This document shows, one piece after another, positions 54,894 through 63,919 of a stretch of DNA of 64,000 nt. The stretch is from Pelovirga terrestris (GTDB taxonomy: Bacteria > Desulfobacterota > Desulfuromonadia > Desulfuromonadales > Geopsychrobacteraceae), in assembly GCF_014773365.1 (NCBI RefSeq), contig NZ_JACWUN010000001.1:186001-250000 (forward strand), read 5' to 3'. The translations under genes and the position numbers were made by a program. Position 1 is the first letter of the stretch. Every line of letters begins with the position of its first letter. Below the pieces are notes generated by a model that saw only the letters and a list, made by a program, of their open reading frames with translations, ran no database searches and had not been told where the DNA came from.

Positions 54894-54922
54894 CATATAC
54901 GCTCATGATCGAGCTTCGTCAA
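54894..54922 (-). promoter_or_regulatory. Sigma70-type promoter of the KamA/ATP-grasp cluster
   Basis: On the minus strand TTGACG (54922-54917) and TATATG (54899-54894) are spaced by 17 bp, giving a leader of about 150 nt before the first ATG. A near-palindromic AGCGTATA-type sequence overlaps the -10, and an inverted AGCGTATACG occurs about 55 bp farther upstream (near 54955). These could be operator half-sites. Confidence 0.5.
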
Positions 54923-55001
54923 TAAAAAAAGTATGTCCTCTTAATTAAAAGGAAAAGCGTATACGTCTTAGCATGTTAGAGCTATGTTCGGGGAAGAGCA
55001 C

Positions 55002-55301
55002 TCAGGGTTTTGGTAAGGAAATTTGAGGGTTTTCCGGGTGTCTACGATAGAGCAGAAAAGTACGGCCGAGGACCTGGGCGACGCTGGAAGAGGTTGCCTG
55101 GGCCAGTTCACTGGCAATCTCGCGGCGGTCGCTGAGGCAACCATCCTGCAACTTCACCTTGATCAACTCGTGGCTGGTCAAGGCTTCGTCGGTAGCGGCA
55201 ACCACTCTGTCAGTCAATTCATCTTTACCAATCATCACAATCGCCTGCAGATGGTGACCGAGGCCACGTAAATATCTTGCTTGCTTACCTGTCAATTTCA
55301 T
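55002..55301 (-). CDS. yhbY: YhbY-family CRM-domain RNA-binding protein
   Basis: The 99-residue protein opens KLTGKQARYLRGLGHHLQAIV and has the CRM loop VMIGKDELTD (GxxG-like) and VLGRTFLLYRRHPE. YhbY binds the large ribosomal subunit precursor. ATG 55301 gives the usual N-terminus; an ATG four codons earlier (55313) is possible. It is in the same direction as the KamA cluster but separated by 264 bp containing that cluster's own promoter. Confidence 0.88.
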   Translation of the reverse strand: MKLTGKQARYLRGLGHHLQAIVMIGKDELTDRVVAATDEALTSHELIKVKLQDGCLSDRREIASELAQATSSSVAQVLGRTFLLYRRHPENPQISLPKP

Positions 55302-55322
55302 TGTTAATTCCATGGAGAGTGC

Positions 55323-55646
55323 TTATAAAAAAATGCCGGCCAACCAGTAAAAGAACATCCCGACCAGCACGGTGCCGCCAAGACTACGGGTTTTTACGGC
55401 AAAGATCAATGTCGGAATGGCGACCAGAAATTCCAGTTTGCCAAAGGTGATAGCTGCACTGGTGGTATCGATAAAAAGAATCGGGGCCAGTAATGCGCCA
55501 AGGACAGCGACCGGAATGTAACCAAGCCAGTCAATCAACCCTTGCGGCATCTTTTTATGGGACAGATAGAGCAAGGGCAGGGCGCGGGGCAGGTAGGTGA
55601 CCAGCCCCATGCCGATAAAAAGAAACAGATATTCAGCAGTACTCAT
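55323..55646 (-). CDS. azlD: AzlD-family membrane protein
   Basis: The 107-residue protein has four hydrophobic segments and a conserved TYLPRALPLLYL start. AzlD pairs with AzlC for branched-chain amino acid export. It overlaps the upstream AzlC gene by four bases (ATGA), and YhbY follows after about 20 bp. Confidence 0.88.
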   Translation of the reverse strand: MSTAEYLFLFIGMGLVTYLPRALPLLYLSHKKMPQGLIDWLGYIPVAVLGALLAPILFIDTTSAAITFGKLEFLVAIPTLIFAVKTRSLGGTVLVGMFFYWLAGIFL

Positions 55647-56344
55647 GAGCTTTTATCGCGTTTTATTTGAAACAGATAGCCGCAGGTTGCCGCACAGACA
55701 GCTCCGCCGACAATATAGGAATCGCCTGGAATCAACCAGGCCCAAAGGACAGCGACAATGGCAGCAATAAGCGCGGTGATGACATAGAGTCGGCCATGAA
55801 GCTGAAAGACCAACAAACAGATAAACATGCCGACCAGAGCATAGTCGATACCAAAGGCCCCGGCAGGGACAAGCTGTCCGATCAAGACCCCACTGACAGT
55901 AGCCAGGATCCAGACGCTGTTGGCCAGATGATTAACGATCAGGGCCTGAAAGCGTGTCCAGCCACCGGCGCGAAATCGCGCCATGTTGACGGCAAAACTC
56001 TCATCCGTAATCCCATAGGCAAATAACGACAGAAATGAGCGCCTGACACCATGGAGATAAACGGCCAGGGCAGAGCTCATCAACAGGTGGCGCAAATTCA
56101 CGATAAAGGTCGTGCCGATGATCGCTCCCAGTGAACTACCGGCGGCAATCATAGCAACGCAGATGAACTGCGCACTACCGGCAAACACCAGTACTGACAT
56201 CATCGCCATCGCCCACCAGGGGATAGCCGCTTGCTCGGCAAGAACACCAAGGGCCAGACCGATAGGAACGTACCCGAGACAGATCGGCCAGGCGGCATAG
56301 ATTGCCGACTTAATCGCAGCGGATGAAGGTAGTTGATGATCCAT
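55643..56344 (-). CDS. azlC: AzlC-family amino acid exporter
   Basis: The protein has about 233 residues with six to seven spans and the AzlC segment AAWPICLGYVPIGLALGVLA. AGSAQFICVAMIAAGSSL and TDESFAVNMARFRAGG follow. With AzlD it should export branched-chain or related amino acids. ATG 56344 is used; a GTG at 56362 extends it by six residues, and neither has a strong ribosome binding site. A small membrane protein gene precedes it. Confidence 0.87.
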   Translation of the reverse strand: MDHQLPSSAAIKSAIYAAWPICLGYVPIGLALGVLAEQAAIPWWAMAMMSVLVFAGSAQFICVAMIAAGSSLGAIIGTTFIVNLRHLLMSSALAVYLHGVRRSFLSLFAYGITDESFAVNMARFRAGGWTRFQALIVNHLANSVWILATVSGVLIGQLVPAGAFGIDYALVGMFICLLVFQLHGRLYVITALIAAIVAVLWAWLIPGDSYIVGGAVCAATCGYLFQIKRDKSS

Positions 56345-56403
56345 GGAGGGAGGGTTTATCACTAACAGCGAAACAGTTCAAGAACAGGTTTTTTTTGGCC
56401 GGA

Positions 56404-56568
56404 TCAATAGCCGGCACCCCAGCGGCTCATCAGGTGAAGACGTTCCTCTTCCGTGATCCAGTTACCGTTAACGACGCGCCCGTGATGCTCCCACACTTTG
56501 AGACGGACTGAGCCGATAATCGTCAGCACTGCAACAACCACAAAAATGGTCAAAATCAGATATGTCAT
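56404..56568 (-). CDS. Small membrane protein, 54 aa
   Basis: ATG 56568 follows AGGAG by seven bases and opens a 54-codon frame. One span (TYLILTIFVVVAVLTIIG) at the N-terminus is followed by a soluble tail with WEHHGRVVNGNWITEEER and WGAGY. Function unknown. The frame stops 60 bp before the AzlC start and is divergent from the LysR gene, which begins 162 bp away. Confidence 0.6.
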   Translation of the reverse strand: MTYLILTIFVVVAVLTIIGSVRLKVWEHHGRVVNGNWITEEERLHLMSRWGAGY

Positions 56569-56730
56569 GATGGACTCCTGTTAGCCTTGGTCTGGTCGAT
56601 TATTCATCTCATCCTCAACCAAACACCCCATTTTTTGAAGGTTTACCAGAAAAAGTATTCTGTATGGCTGGATTATTCCATCATCATGATGTATAAGTAA
56701 ATTACTTAAATATGAACTACAGGATAAGTC

Positions 56731-57693
56731 ATGATTAACCTGCCAGATATGAATCGTTTAAAGATATTTTACTTTGTTTATAAGCTTGGTAGCAGCGTAG
56801 CTGCATCTCAGAAATTAAATCTGACCCAGCCGGCGGTCAGTCAACAGCTGAAAAAACTTGAGGAAGAATTAAAAACACCGCTGTTTATTCGAATGCATAA
56901 ACAATTGGTGCCGACAGCCGCTGCCCAACATCTCTATCGCTTGGTTGCACCACTGATCGAGAGGCTGATCAGTGAAATTGAAGCGATACGCTTGCCCCAT
57001 GACCGGCCGGCCGGTAAATTGCGCATCGGGGCTCCGCGAGAATTCGGCAAGGAGTATTTGCCGCGTTTTTGTCAGCGATTTCGAATGATTTATCCGGATG
57101 TTAGCTTTGAGCTGAAACTCAAGGAAGCCGTACCCCTTTTATCCATGCTGCAAAAAGGTGAACTCGATTTTGCTCTGGTCGATGTCTATTACGAACCGGG
57201 GGAATTGCCCGGGTTTCCGGCTGTTTTCAGTATGGAGCCGTTATTGCGGGAAGAAATGATGCTGGTGTCATCGCGAGGTTACTATTATCAGGAGATTTGC
57301 GGTGATCACAGTCTGACCAATCTGGTTGGCAAGGATTTTGTTACCGATGAGGATGATCCGTCGATCCTTGATCTCTGGTTTCGTCATCATTTTAACAAAC
57401 GTCCAGAAAGCTTGGCGGTGGTCATGACGCTGGATACGCATGAGGCCCTGCTGAACAGTTTGCGATTGGGAATGGGGCTGGGGGTTGCCACCGCCCATCT
57501 GATCTGGGAGGAAATTCAGCGCGGAGATATTGTTCCGATTACCACGGCGAAAAACAACATGGTCAATATGATTTCCCTGGTGCAGCTACTGGATAAAATT
57601 CCCACCTTGACGGAGAAAGTCTTCCGCGAATTTCTCCTGCAGGAAGTTCAGCAACATGAAGTGACAGGGCGTTTTCAGTGTATATCAGGATGA
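56731..57693 (+). CDS. LysR-family transcriptional regulator
   Basis: The 320-residue protein has the LysR HTH (FYFVYKLGSSVAASQKLNLTQPAVSQQLKKLEEELK, seen in pieces over about residues 10-45). The two-lobe effector domain begins at KLRIGAPREFGKEY. Divergent placement from the 54-aa protein and AzlCD suggests it may control them, as LysR regulators often do. The effector is unknown. It converges on the Na/Pi transporter gene. Confidence 0.9.
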   Translation: MINLPDMNRLKIFYFVYKLGSSVAASQKLNLTQPAVSQQLKKLEEELKTPLFIRMHKQLVPTAAAQHLYRLVAPLIERLISEIEAIRLPHDRPAGKLRIGAPREFGKEYLPRFCQRFRMIYPDVSFELKLKEAVPLLSMLQKGELDFALVDVYYEPGELPGFPAVFSMEPLLREEMMLVSSRGYYYQEICGDHSLTNLVGKDFVTDEDDPSILDLWFRHHFNKRPESLAVVMTLDTHEALLNSLRLGMGLGVATAHLIWEEIQRGDIVPITTAKNNMVNMISLVQLLDKIPTLTEKVFREFLLQEVQQHEVTGRFQCISG

Positions 57694-57717
57694 TTGCTGC
57701 GCGCCGTTTTGCTTGCC

Positions 57718-59394
57718 TCATTCGTCTTCTTCAGCCAGGGCTTCGTAGAGGTTAACAGTATGGTTTTTGATGCGGCGCATAGCGACCGCCATGTCGCTGA
57801 AGGTTAAAGCGGGCAGGGCATTGCAGGATCCGGCCTTCATCCGGTCAAGATGGGCCCTACGGATAGAATCTGCCAGGTCGTTAAGGCGTTTTGCCTCATT
57901 GCGAATAAGGCTTTTATTGATTTCAGCCTCGCTATGAAAAACCTTGCAGACCAGGTTATAAAAAGCGAAGAGTTCATGATGAAAATTGTGCAGATCATTC
58001 CAGGCATCAGCACTGTAGTCGAGATCGTTCTTTTCCAGGCGGCGCATATAGGAGCATAAAGAAAGGGCATAATCGGCAATGGATTCCAGTTCGTCCGCCG
58101 CACGAACATAGGCATAGGCACGATCGGATTGTTCCTTGGTGGATTTGCCCCCTTGCATCAGTGCAACCGTAAATGTCGTAATTTCGTGTTGAATAATATC
58201 TGTCTGTTCCTCAATTGCCTTCACCTTACGGTAAAACTTTTCGTGTCCCTTAAGGTCACGCTGGAGAAAACTGCCGGCATGTCGTAGAGCTTTATGGACT
58301 CGCCCCTGCATTTTTTTCAACTCCTCAAAAACCATACCGACACCAATAGCGATGGGCATGGAACCCGGAGCACCGACATACTTAAAGGAACCTTTGGGGC
58401 CACCTTCCTTATCCGGAACCATGTTAATGACCAGCTTGGCTAATAGTCCGAGAAACGGTAAGACAATAAGAGTAGCCGTGATATTGAACATGCTGTGGGC
58501 AAAAGCAATGTGGGCGGCAATATAAGGTCGATCACCGACTTCGTTGGCAAAATTGGCAGTGCCGGGGACCAGTGACTCAACCAGAGCGACGAAGGGGGAG
58601 AAGATGATGACGATAATGCATACCCCCACGACATTAAATACACTATGAGCCATTGCCGTGCGTCGCGCAGCGACCGAGCCACCGATAGCTGCTAATTGGG
58701 CGGTGATGGTTGTGCCGATATTTTCCCCCATAACCAGCGCGACAGCGGTATGGAAGGGGATAGCGCCGGTTGCCGCCAGAGCAATGGTGATGCCGAGCAT
58801 GGCCGAGCTGCTCTGAACCGCCATAGTGAGGAGACAACCGATGAAAACACAACCGAGAATGCTGATCAAGGACTGAGCGTCAAGAAGCAGCATCAGGTTC
58901 ATAAAACGTTCGTCGCTTCGGAGTGGCCGAAACGCATCGCTCATGATTTCCAGTCCAAAAAAAATCAGGCCCAGGGCAACAATGACTCGGGCCGTCGCGG
59001 TGATCCGATCATTTTTTGAAAAGAGCATGGGGAAAATGCCGAGGCCGACAAGAAGCAGTCCGTATTTGCCAATTTTTATGGCCAGGATCCAGCCGGTAAC
59101 CGTGGTGCCGATGTTGGCACCGAGAATAAAACCGATAGCCTGGGTTAACTGCATCAGGCCGGCGTTGACCAGACCAACCACCATGACGGTTGAAATGGTC
59201 GATGACTGGACAAATGCTGTTACCGAAATGCCGACAAGAACTGCCAAAAAACGATTACTGGTCAGTGATGAGATGACCTTGCGGATAACACCGCCCGACA
59301 GCAACTGCAGGCTGTCAGAGAGAAACTTCATACCAAGAATAAAGATGCCAAGGCCACCGATTGCGGTGTAGGCCATTGTGAAGGGATCAATCAT
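57718..59394 (-). CDS. Na+/phosphate cotransporter family protein with PhoU-like tail
   Basis: The 558-residue protein has two inverted transport repeats with the QSS motifs (AFVQSSTISTVMVVG and AVQSSSAMLGITIAL) across about eight to nine spans. A C-terminal cytoplasmic PhoU-like helical region runs from about 350 (KALRHAGSFLQRDLKGHEKF). It should import phosphate with sodium. The 282-bp region upstream to 59676 is AT-rich and shows no gene. Confidence 0.9.
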   Translation of the reverse strand: MIDPFTMAYTAIGGLGIFILGMKFLSDSLQLLSGGVIRKVISSLTSNRFLAVLVGISVTAFVQSSTISTVMVVGLVNAGLMQLTQAIGFILGANIGTTVTGWILAIKIGKYGLLLVGLGIFPMLFSKNDRITATARVIVALGLIFFGLEIMSDAFRPLRSDERFMNLMLLLDAQSLISILGCVFIGCLLTMAVQSSSAMLGITIALAATGAIPFHTAVALVMGENIGTTITAQLAAIGGSVAARRTAMAHSVFNVVGVCIIVIIFSPFVALVESLVPGTANFANEVGDRPYIAAHIAFAHSMFNITATLIVLPFLGLLAKLVINMVPDKEGGPKGSFKYVGAPGSMPIAIGVGMVFEELKKMQGRVHKALRHAGSFLQRDLKGHEKFYRKVKAIEEQTDIIQHEITTFTVALMQGGKSTKEQSDRAYAYVRAADELESIADYALSLCSYMRRLEKNDLDYSADAWNDLHNFHHELFAFYNLVCKVFHSEAEINKSLIRNEAKRLNDLADSIRRAHLDRMKAGSCNALPALTFSDMAVAMRRIKNHTVNLYEALAEEDE

Positions 59395-59676
59395 ATAGTT
59401 TTGTTCAGCTCGTTGGTAGTCTGATAGAGTATGATAGCTGTCGGCAATTTAGAACCCTTTTTTTTTACAGTCAAGGATAACGACCATAGAAAATTTATTT
59501 TTTTTGTGAGCTGGAAAAACCTCTTTAAGCTATTACTATCTATGTGAAACAAATGAGAGCAACGCAGCAGTTGGCGAGTTTTTGCGACGCTATCTTCATT
59601 GCTAACGTGGGCAAATGCTATTTATATCTTTTATGGTTAACCATCTGGCATTATTTCAACGTGAAAGGGAAACATC

Positions 59677-60642
59677 ATGCTTAAACGAATAGCTGTATTG
59701 ACCAGCGGTGGCGACTCATCCGGAATGAATGCCGCAGTCAGAGCCGTGGTGCGCGCCGGTCTGGTATCCGGTATCGAGGTCTTCGGTGTGCAAAAGGGGT
59801 ATCAGGGACTGATCGACCGGCTGTACGAAAAATTGACGACGAAATCGGTCAGCGGTGTGTTGCAACGCGGCGGCACCTTCCTGCAAAGTGCCCGGTGCAA
59901 GGAAATGCGCACCGAGGCCGGTCTGCGCCTGGCCTGCGACAACTTGAAGGGGCTCGGGGTCGAGGGATTGGTGGTCATTGGCGGTGATGGCTCTTTGGCT
60001 GGGGGGCTGGCTATTCACCAGCAGGGTATTCCGGTCGTCGGCATCCCAGCGTCAATTGATAACGATATACCATATACCGATCTCTCTCTGGGAGTTGATA
60101 CCGCACTGAACAATATCGTCCGGGCGGTTGACAACCTTAAGGACACGGCATCCTCCCATACCCGCGCCTTTGTCGTTGAAATCATGGGGCGTAATTGCGG
60201 CTATCTGACGGTAGCTTCAACTATTGCCAGCGGTGCCGAGTTCAGTCTGATTCCTGAAGAACCTTACGACCTGGGACAAATTTGTAAGGACTTGCGCAAG
60301 CGTTATCAGGAAGGGCGTAATAACAGTATCATCATGGTGGCCGAGGGTGCAGGCCGCGCCGAGGATATCGCGGCTCAAATCAAAGACAGTATCGGCTTTG
60401 AAACCAGGGTTATTGTTCTTGGCCACTATCAGCGTGGTGGTTCCCCTTCGGCCTTTGACCGTCTGCTGGGGGCACGTTTCGGCCGTGCGGCGGTTGATGG
60501 ACTGATTCAGGGTCACACCGGTACCATGACTGGTTTGAAAGGTACGGCTATTGCGTTAACAGATCTAAAAAAAGTGACACAGGCCGGAATTCGACCGATT
60601 AATCCCATGTTCCCCTATCTGGCCAATAGCCTTTCTGTTTAA
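59677..60642 (+). CDS. pfkA: ATP-dependent 6-phosphofructokinase
   Basis: The 321-residue PFK has the ATP loop TSGGDSSGMNAAVRA, GGDGSLAGG, the catalytic GIPASIDNDIPYTD and EIMGRNCGYL. The position that decides donor is Gly in GGDGS, and the second site has Ala where PPi enzymes have Lys. This predicts ATP use. Length matches E. coli PfkA. It is monocistronic and followed by dispersed element copy F. Compare the PPi-type enzyme at 16147-17343. Confidence 0.92.
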   Translation: MLKRIAVLTSGGDSSGMNAAVRAVVRAGLVSGIEVFGVQKGYQGLIDRLYEKLTTKSVSGVLQRGGTFLQSARCKEMRTEAGLRLACDNLKGLGVEGLVVIGGDGSLAGGLAIHQQGIPVVGIPASIDNDIPYTDLSLGVDTALNNIVRAVDNLKDTASSHTRAFVVEIMGRNCGYLTVASTIASGAEFSLIPEEPYDLGQICKDLRKRYQEGRNNSIIMVAEGAGRAEDIAAQIKDSIGFETRVIVLGHYQRGGSPSAFDRLLGARFGRAAVDGLIQGHTGTMTGLKGTAIALTDLKKVTQAGIRPINPMFPYLANSLSV

Positions 60643-60649
60643 ACTCTTT

Positions 60650-60715
60650 GTATCTGTTCAGCACCGGATCGGGGGTCCTGTGTCAAGGGGCGCAAGGATA
60701 GAGCTGAATAGTTAC
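60650..60715 (+). repeat. Dispersed element copy F (short form, 66 bp)
   Basis: The ends are GTATCTGTTCAGCAC and GAGCTGAATAGTTAC. The interior GGATCGGGGGTCCTGTGTCAAGG and GCAAGGATA is as in the long copies, without their palindromic centre. It begins eight bases after the pfkA stop. Confidence 0.7.
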
Positions 60716-60893
60716 CAACTCATTTTGTTGAAACACCTGTTGCGAGTGGTACCTTTTTGGCGCAATCTCTGATATGTTTTGCAAATGGGTAGGACCGGCC
60801 CAGTTTGAGGATCGGCCACTTTTTTTTGGCGTATTTGAAAGAAAACTTACAATTAGCCCAACTATCACTCAAAGAATCAAGGAGCAGGTGAAG

Positions 60894-61313
60894 ATGTTAC
60901 GGAAAACAATTCATGTTATTTTTGTCCTGGGCCTGGTCTTTTCCTCATCAGCTGCACTGGCTGCAATACCAACTCATCCTGATCAGGTTCAGCGGATCAA
61001 TGTTATCGATCTTCTCGCCCTGCAACGTCAGCACTCAGTGATATTTGTTGATACGCGAACGCCCGGTCAGTGGCAGCAGGCTGTTGATAAGATTCCCGGC
61101 GCGCTGCGTATCACATCACAAGCTGAATTTGACGAGTTTAAGCGCACGGTGCCGAGCGATTCGGTCGTTGTCACTTATTGTACCTGACCGAATGAGTCCT
61201 CCAGCGCCGGTCTGGCGCTGATTCTTGCCAATAATGGCTACGCACGGGTCTATGCACTCTTAGGTGGGTATGCTGCCTGGCAGGCAATGAAACTGCCGGT
61301 GGAGATCAAATAG
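60894..61313 (+). CDS. Secreted rhodanese-like selenoprotein (Sec at codon 98)
   Basis: The 139-residue protein has a signal peptide (residues about 1-23, ending ALA) and one rhodanese domain (IFVDTRTPGQW). The active loop reads VVTYCTU-PNESSSAGLALIL, where U is the TGA at 61185-61187. Reading on in frame restores the conserved end of the domain (GYARVYALLGGYAAW) and stops at TAG 61311-61313. Related rhodaneses have YCxCPNE at this place, so Sec replaces the second Cys. A hairpin just after the TGA fits a bacterial SECIS. AAGGAG precedes ATG 60894. It acts in the periplasm, possibly in sulfur transfer or redox. A nonsense mutation is the alternative. Confidence 0.85.
61185..61220 (+). promoter_or_regulatory. 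Sec codon and SECIS-like hairpin
   Basis: After UGA (61185-61187) there are 14 bases, then CAGCGCC (61202-61208), loop GGUCU (61209-61213) and GGCGCUG (61214-61220), a perfect 7-bp stem. The GGUC loop is the SelB contact in the E. coli fdhF SECIS. The loop lies 21 bases from the UGA, close to the 18 or so of fdhF. The bulged U of fdhF is absent. Confidence 0.75.
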
Positions 61314-61334
61314 AAAGGTTGAATCAGGAAAAAC

Positions 61335-62069
61335 CTAAAGCACCTGCTTTAGAAAGAGCTGTGCACGTTCTTCCTGCGGATTGGTGAAAAAATGCTCCGG
61401 CGTGCCTTCTTCGACCAGTTTACCGTGGTCCATAAACAGTACCCGATCAGCAACCTCACGGGCAAAACCCATCTCATGGGTGACGACCACCATGGTCATT
61501 CCTTCGCGCGCCAGCTGTTTCATGACCTCAAGGACCTCACCCACCATTTCCGGGTCAAGAGCACTGGTTGGTTCATCAAACAGCATGACTTTCGGATCCA
61601 TCGCCAAAGCTCTGGCGATGGCGACCCGTTGCTGCTGCCCCCCTGACAGTCGAATCGGGTATTCCATCTCCTTCTCGGCTATCCCGACCTTTTTCAACAG
61701 TCCCCGCGCTTTTTCTGCCGCAGCGACTTTTTTCCTTTTGCGCACAACCGTTTGCGCCAGAACAAGATTCTCCAGCACGGTTTTGTGTGGAAAAAGGTTG
61801 AACTGCTGGAAGACCATCCCAACTTCGCGACGCACCTTGTTCATGTCGGTTTTACGATCCGCCAGGTCGACCCCATCTATATAAATATGCCCGCAAGTCA
61901 GTTCTTCAAGGCCGTTTAAACAGCGTAGATAGGTTGATTTTCCTGATCCTGAGGGACCGATGACAACAACTACTTCGCCGGCCTTAATATGAGTAGTAAT
62001 GCCGTCAACGGCGTGCACGACCTGCCCACGGCCATGAAAAGTTTTCTTCAGATCGATGGTCTTAATCAC
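61335..62069 (-). CDS. Polar amino acid ABC transporter ATP-binding protein
   Basis: The 244-residue ATPase has Walker A ([13 protein letters not shown]), the Q-loop, signature [15 protein letters not shown], Walker [14 protein letters not shown] and the switch histidine in [10 protein letters not shown]. It belongs to the GlnQ/HisP group. It overlaps the permease gene by 8 bp. The substrate-binding gene is at 63116-63919. The convergent selenoprotein gene ends 21 bp away. Confidence 0.93.
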   Translation of the reverse strand: MIKTIDLKKTFHGRGQVVHAVDGITTHIKAGEVVVVIGPSGSGKSTYLRCLNGLEELTCGHIYIDGVDLADRKTDMNKVRREVGMVFQQFNLFPHKTVLENLVLAQTVVRKRKKVAAAEKARGLLKKVGIAEKEMEYPIRLSGGQQQRVAIARALAMDPKVMLFDEPTSALDPEMVGEVLEVMKQLAREGMTMVVVTHEMGFAREVADRVLFMDHGKLVEEGTPEHFFTNPQEERAQLFLKQVL

Positions 62070-63075
62070 TGACTGCTAGCCTCCGTTCAACCCAGGCAAT
62101 CACCTGAGAAAGGACCGACGTGAGGGTAAGATAAAGGAATGCGACAACAAACCAGATTTCAAAGGTGGCAAAGGTCGAGGTGATAACTTCGCGACCGGCT
62201 TTGGTCAAGTCGGTGATGGCAATGACCGACACCAGTGACGAGTCTTTGATCAGGCTGATAAACTGACCGGCCAAGGGAGGGAGCGTTCGTTTGAAAGCCT
62301 GAGGCAGAATGATGTGGACCATTGCCTGAGGTGTGTTCATGCCCAGAGAGCGGGCGGCCTCCATCTGACCTTTGGGAATCGACTGAATCCCTGCACGGAT
62401 GATTTCCGCAACATAAGCACCGGCAAAGATGGATAACGCCGCTATGCCCGCAGCCATACGATCAATGTTAAGCACCGTGCCGAAAAAGAAGTAAACAATG
62501 AAAATCTGCACCAGTAAAGGTGTTCCGCGGATAATTTCAATATAAATAATCGATAATTGCCGCAGCGTAACGTTTTTGGCCAAGCGACAGAGGCCGGTAA
62601 TCAGGCCGATGATGAGACCAATGATGCTGGAAATGGCGGATATCCATAGGGTGACCCCGAGGCCGTACAATAATGGGCCTATTTCCCACTTAAACGTCGA
62701 GCCGATAAGATCCCCGGCAAAAATATTTTCATCGGGAAAAACCTTTAACGTATCAGAATCGATGACAAAGGACTCCACCTCATCAAATTGATTGCGGATG
62801 GTTACGGTGGTTGAGTCACCGATAGCTTCAATCTCGATAACACGACTGTCGTAATGTGCCCGCTTGACGAATTCATGATGGTAAACGAAATATTGGGGAA
62901 CACGGTTCCAGCGCCAGGCATAATTGACTTTACTGGTTGCGACCCAGAGCCCAGCGCCAATGGTACCCAGGATTAATATCGTCAATAACCGCCAATGCCA
63001 GTCTTTACGATAGCTGTTCACGTGAATGTTCACCCTTTTTGGTACGTTAAAAGATGGGAAAGAGCGGACATCCAT
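62062..63075 (-). CDS. Amino acid ABC transporter permease with N-terminal extension
   Basis: The 337-residue permease has a HisM/GlnP-type core from about residue 125 ([21 protein letters not shown]) with the EAA loop [14 protein letters not shown]. Common members are 220-250 aa; here about 110 extra residues precede the core. They comprise one span ([17 protein letters not shown]) and a beta-rich predicted periplasmic part ([18 protein letters not shown]). The role of that part is unknown. It lies between the ATPase and binding-protein genes. Confidence 0.9.
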   Translation of the reverse strand: MDVRSFPSFNVPKRVNIHVNSYRKDWHWRLLTILILGTIGAGLWVATSKVNYAWRWNRVPQYFVYHHEFVKRAHYDSRVIEIEAIGDSTTVTIRNQFDEVESFVIDSDTLKVFPDENIFAGDLIGSTFKWEIGPLLYGLGVTLWISAISSIIGLIIGLITGLCRLAKNVTLRQLSIIYIEIIRGTPLLVQIFIVYFFFGTVLNIDRMAAGIAALSIFAGAYVAEIIRAGIQSIPKGQMEAARSLGMNTPQAMVHIILPQAFKRTLPPLAGQFISLIKDSSLVSVIAITDLTKAGREVITSTFATFEIWFVVAFLYLTLTSVLSQVIAWVERRLAVSD

Positions 63076-63115
63076 TGTCAGCGTCGATCAGGATGCCCGC
63101 CCCTTAAGGAAAAAA

Positions 63116-63919
63116 TCAGTTCTGGATCTGCTTCAACCACTCATCACTGACGAACCACTTGTTGTAGATCTGCTCATAGGTGCCGTCGCTTTTAATCTGG
63201 TTGAGGAAGTTGTTGAGCCAGTTAAGAAAATCGTAATTGCCGCGGCGGATTGCCCAGGCCAGGGGCTCATGGGTGAAAGGCTCATCAAGAAACACCAGAC
63301 TACCATCATTACGCTGAGCGTTAGTAATAGAGAGCAGCGGAAGGTCATAAACAACCGCGTGAACCTTGCCGTTGAGCATGTCGAGTACTGCTTCCTGCTC
63401 GGTTTCAAAAGAAACGTACTGAGCGCGCGGGATCATCCGCTGAACCGCTTGCTCGCCGGTCGTGCCGAGTTTTGACGAGACCTTGTATTTGGGATCGTTC
63501 AGATCGCGGTACGACTTGACCTCATCAGCGATTTCCTTACGGATCAGCACAGTCTGGCCGACAACGATGTAGGGATCGGCAAAGTTAACCGACAGGTTAC
63601 GCTGCTGGGTCAGGGTCATGCCGCTCATGATGATATCAAACTTGTCGGTCAGCAGGGCGGGAATGATACCATCCCAGGCGGTGCTGACCAATTCCAGCTT
63701 GACCCCCATGGCATTGGCCATGCGGCGGGCGATATCCACATCGAAGCCGATAATCTCACCACGCTGGTTGGTTAATTCAAACGGCATGTACCCGGGTTCC
63801 ATGCCGACCCGCAACACGCCGCGCTTTACTATCTCGTCAAGGACGTCGGCAGTAGCGAGGGCAGGAGCCAGTAAACTGACAGACAACAGACAAGCCAGCA
63901 TGATTTTTACAATGTTCAT
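63116..63919 (-). CDS. Polar amino acid ABC transporter substrate-binding protein
   Basis: The 267-residue periplasmic protein has a signal peptide (about 1-25, ending LATA). Family 3 solute-binding features follow: LRVGMEPGYMPFE, IIGFDVDIARRMANAMGVK, WDGIIPALLTDKFDIIMSGM and KVSSKLGTTGEQAV. Such proteins bind amino acids or related organic compounds. GGAGGATGATCG precedes the ATG at 63919. It heads the operon, followed by permease then ATPase. Confidence 0.92.
   Translation of the reverse strand: MNIVKIMLACLLSVSLLAPALATADVLDEIVKRGVLRVGMEPGYMPFELTNQRGEIIGFDVDIARRMANAMGVKLELVSTAWDGIIPALLTDKFDIIMSGMTLTQQRNLSVNFADPYIVVGQTVLIRKEIADEVKSYRDLNDPKYKVSSKLGTTGEQAVQRMIPRAQYVSFETEQEAVLDMLNGKVHAVVYDLPLLSITNAQRNDGSLVFLDEPFTHEPLAWAIRRGNYDFLNWLNNFLNQIKSDGTYEQIYNKWFVSDEWLKQIQN

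Noticed and set aside
59395-59676. A gene or RNA between the Na/Pi transporter and pfkA
   Set aside because: The region is AT-rich with no frame, family hairpin or repeat that I can support. A GTTTTGTTCAGCTC word near 59399 resembles the dispersed repeat end but has no partner.
60774-60893. Upstream extension of the rhodanese selenoprotein frame
   Set aside because: ATG 60894 has AAGGAG and gives a clean signal peptide, which the extension would bury.
61185-61187. TGA as a simple nonsense mutation or the true end of a short protein
   Set aside because: The frame continues with the conserved second half of the rhodanese domain, the TGA replaces a Cys of the active loop, and a SECIS-like hairpin follows. 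A pseudogene would rarely meet all three.
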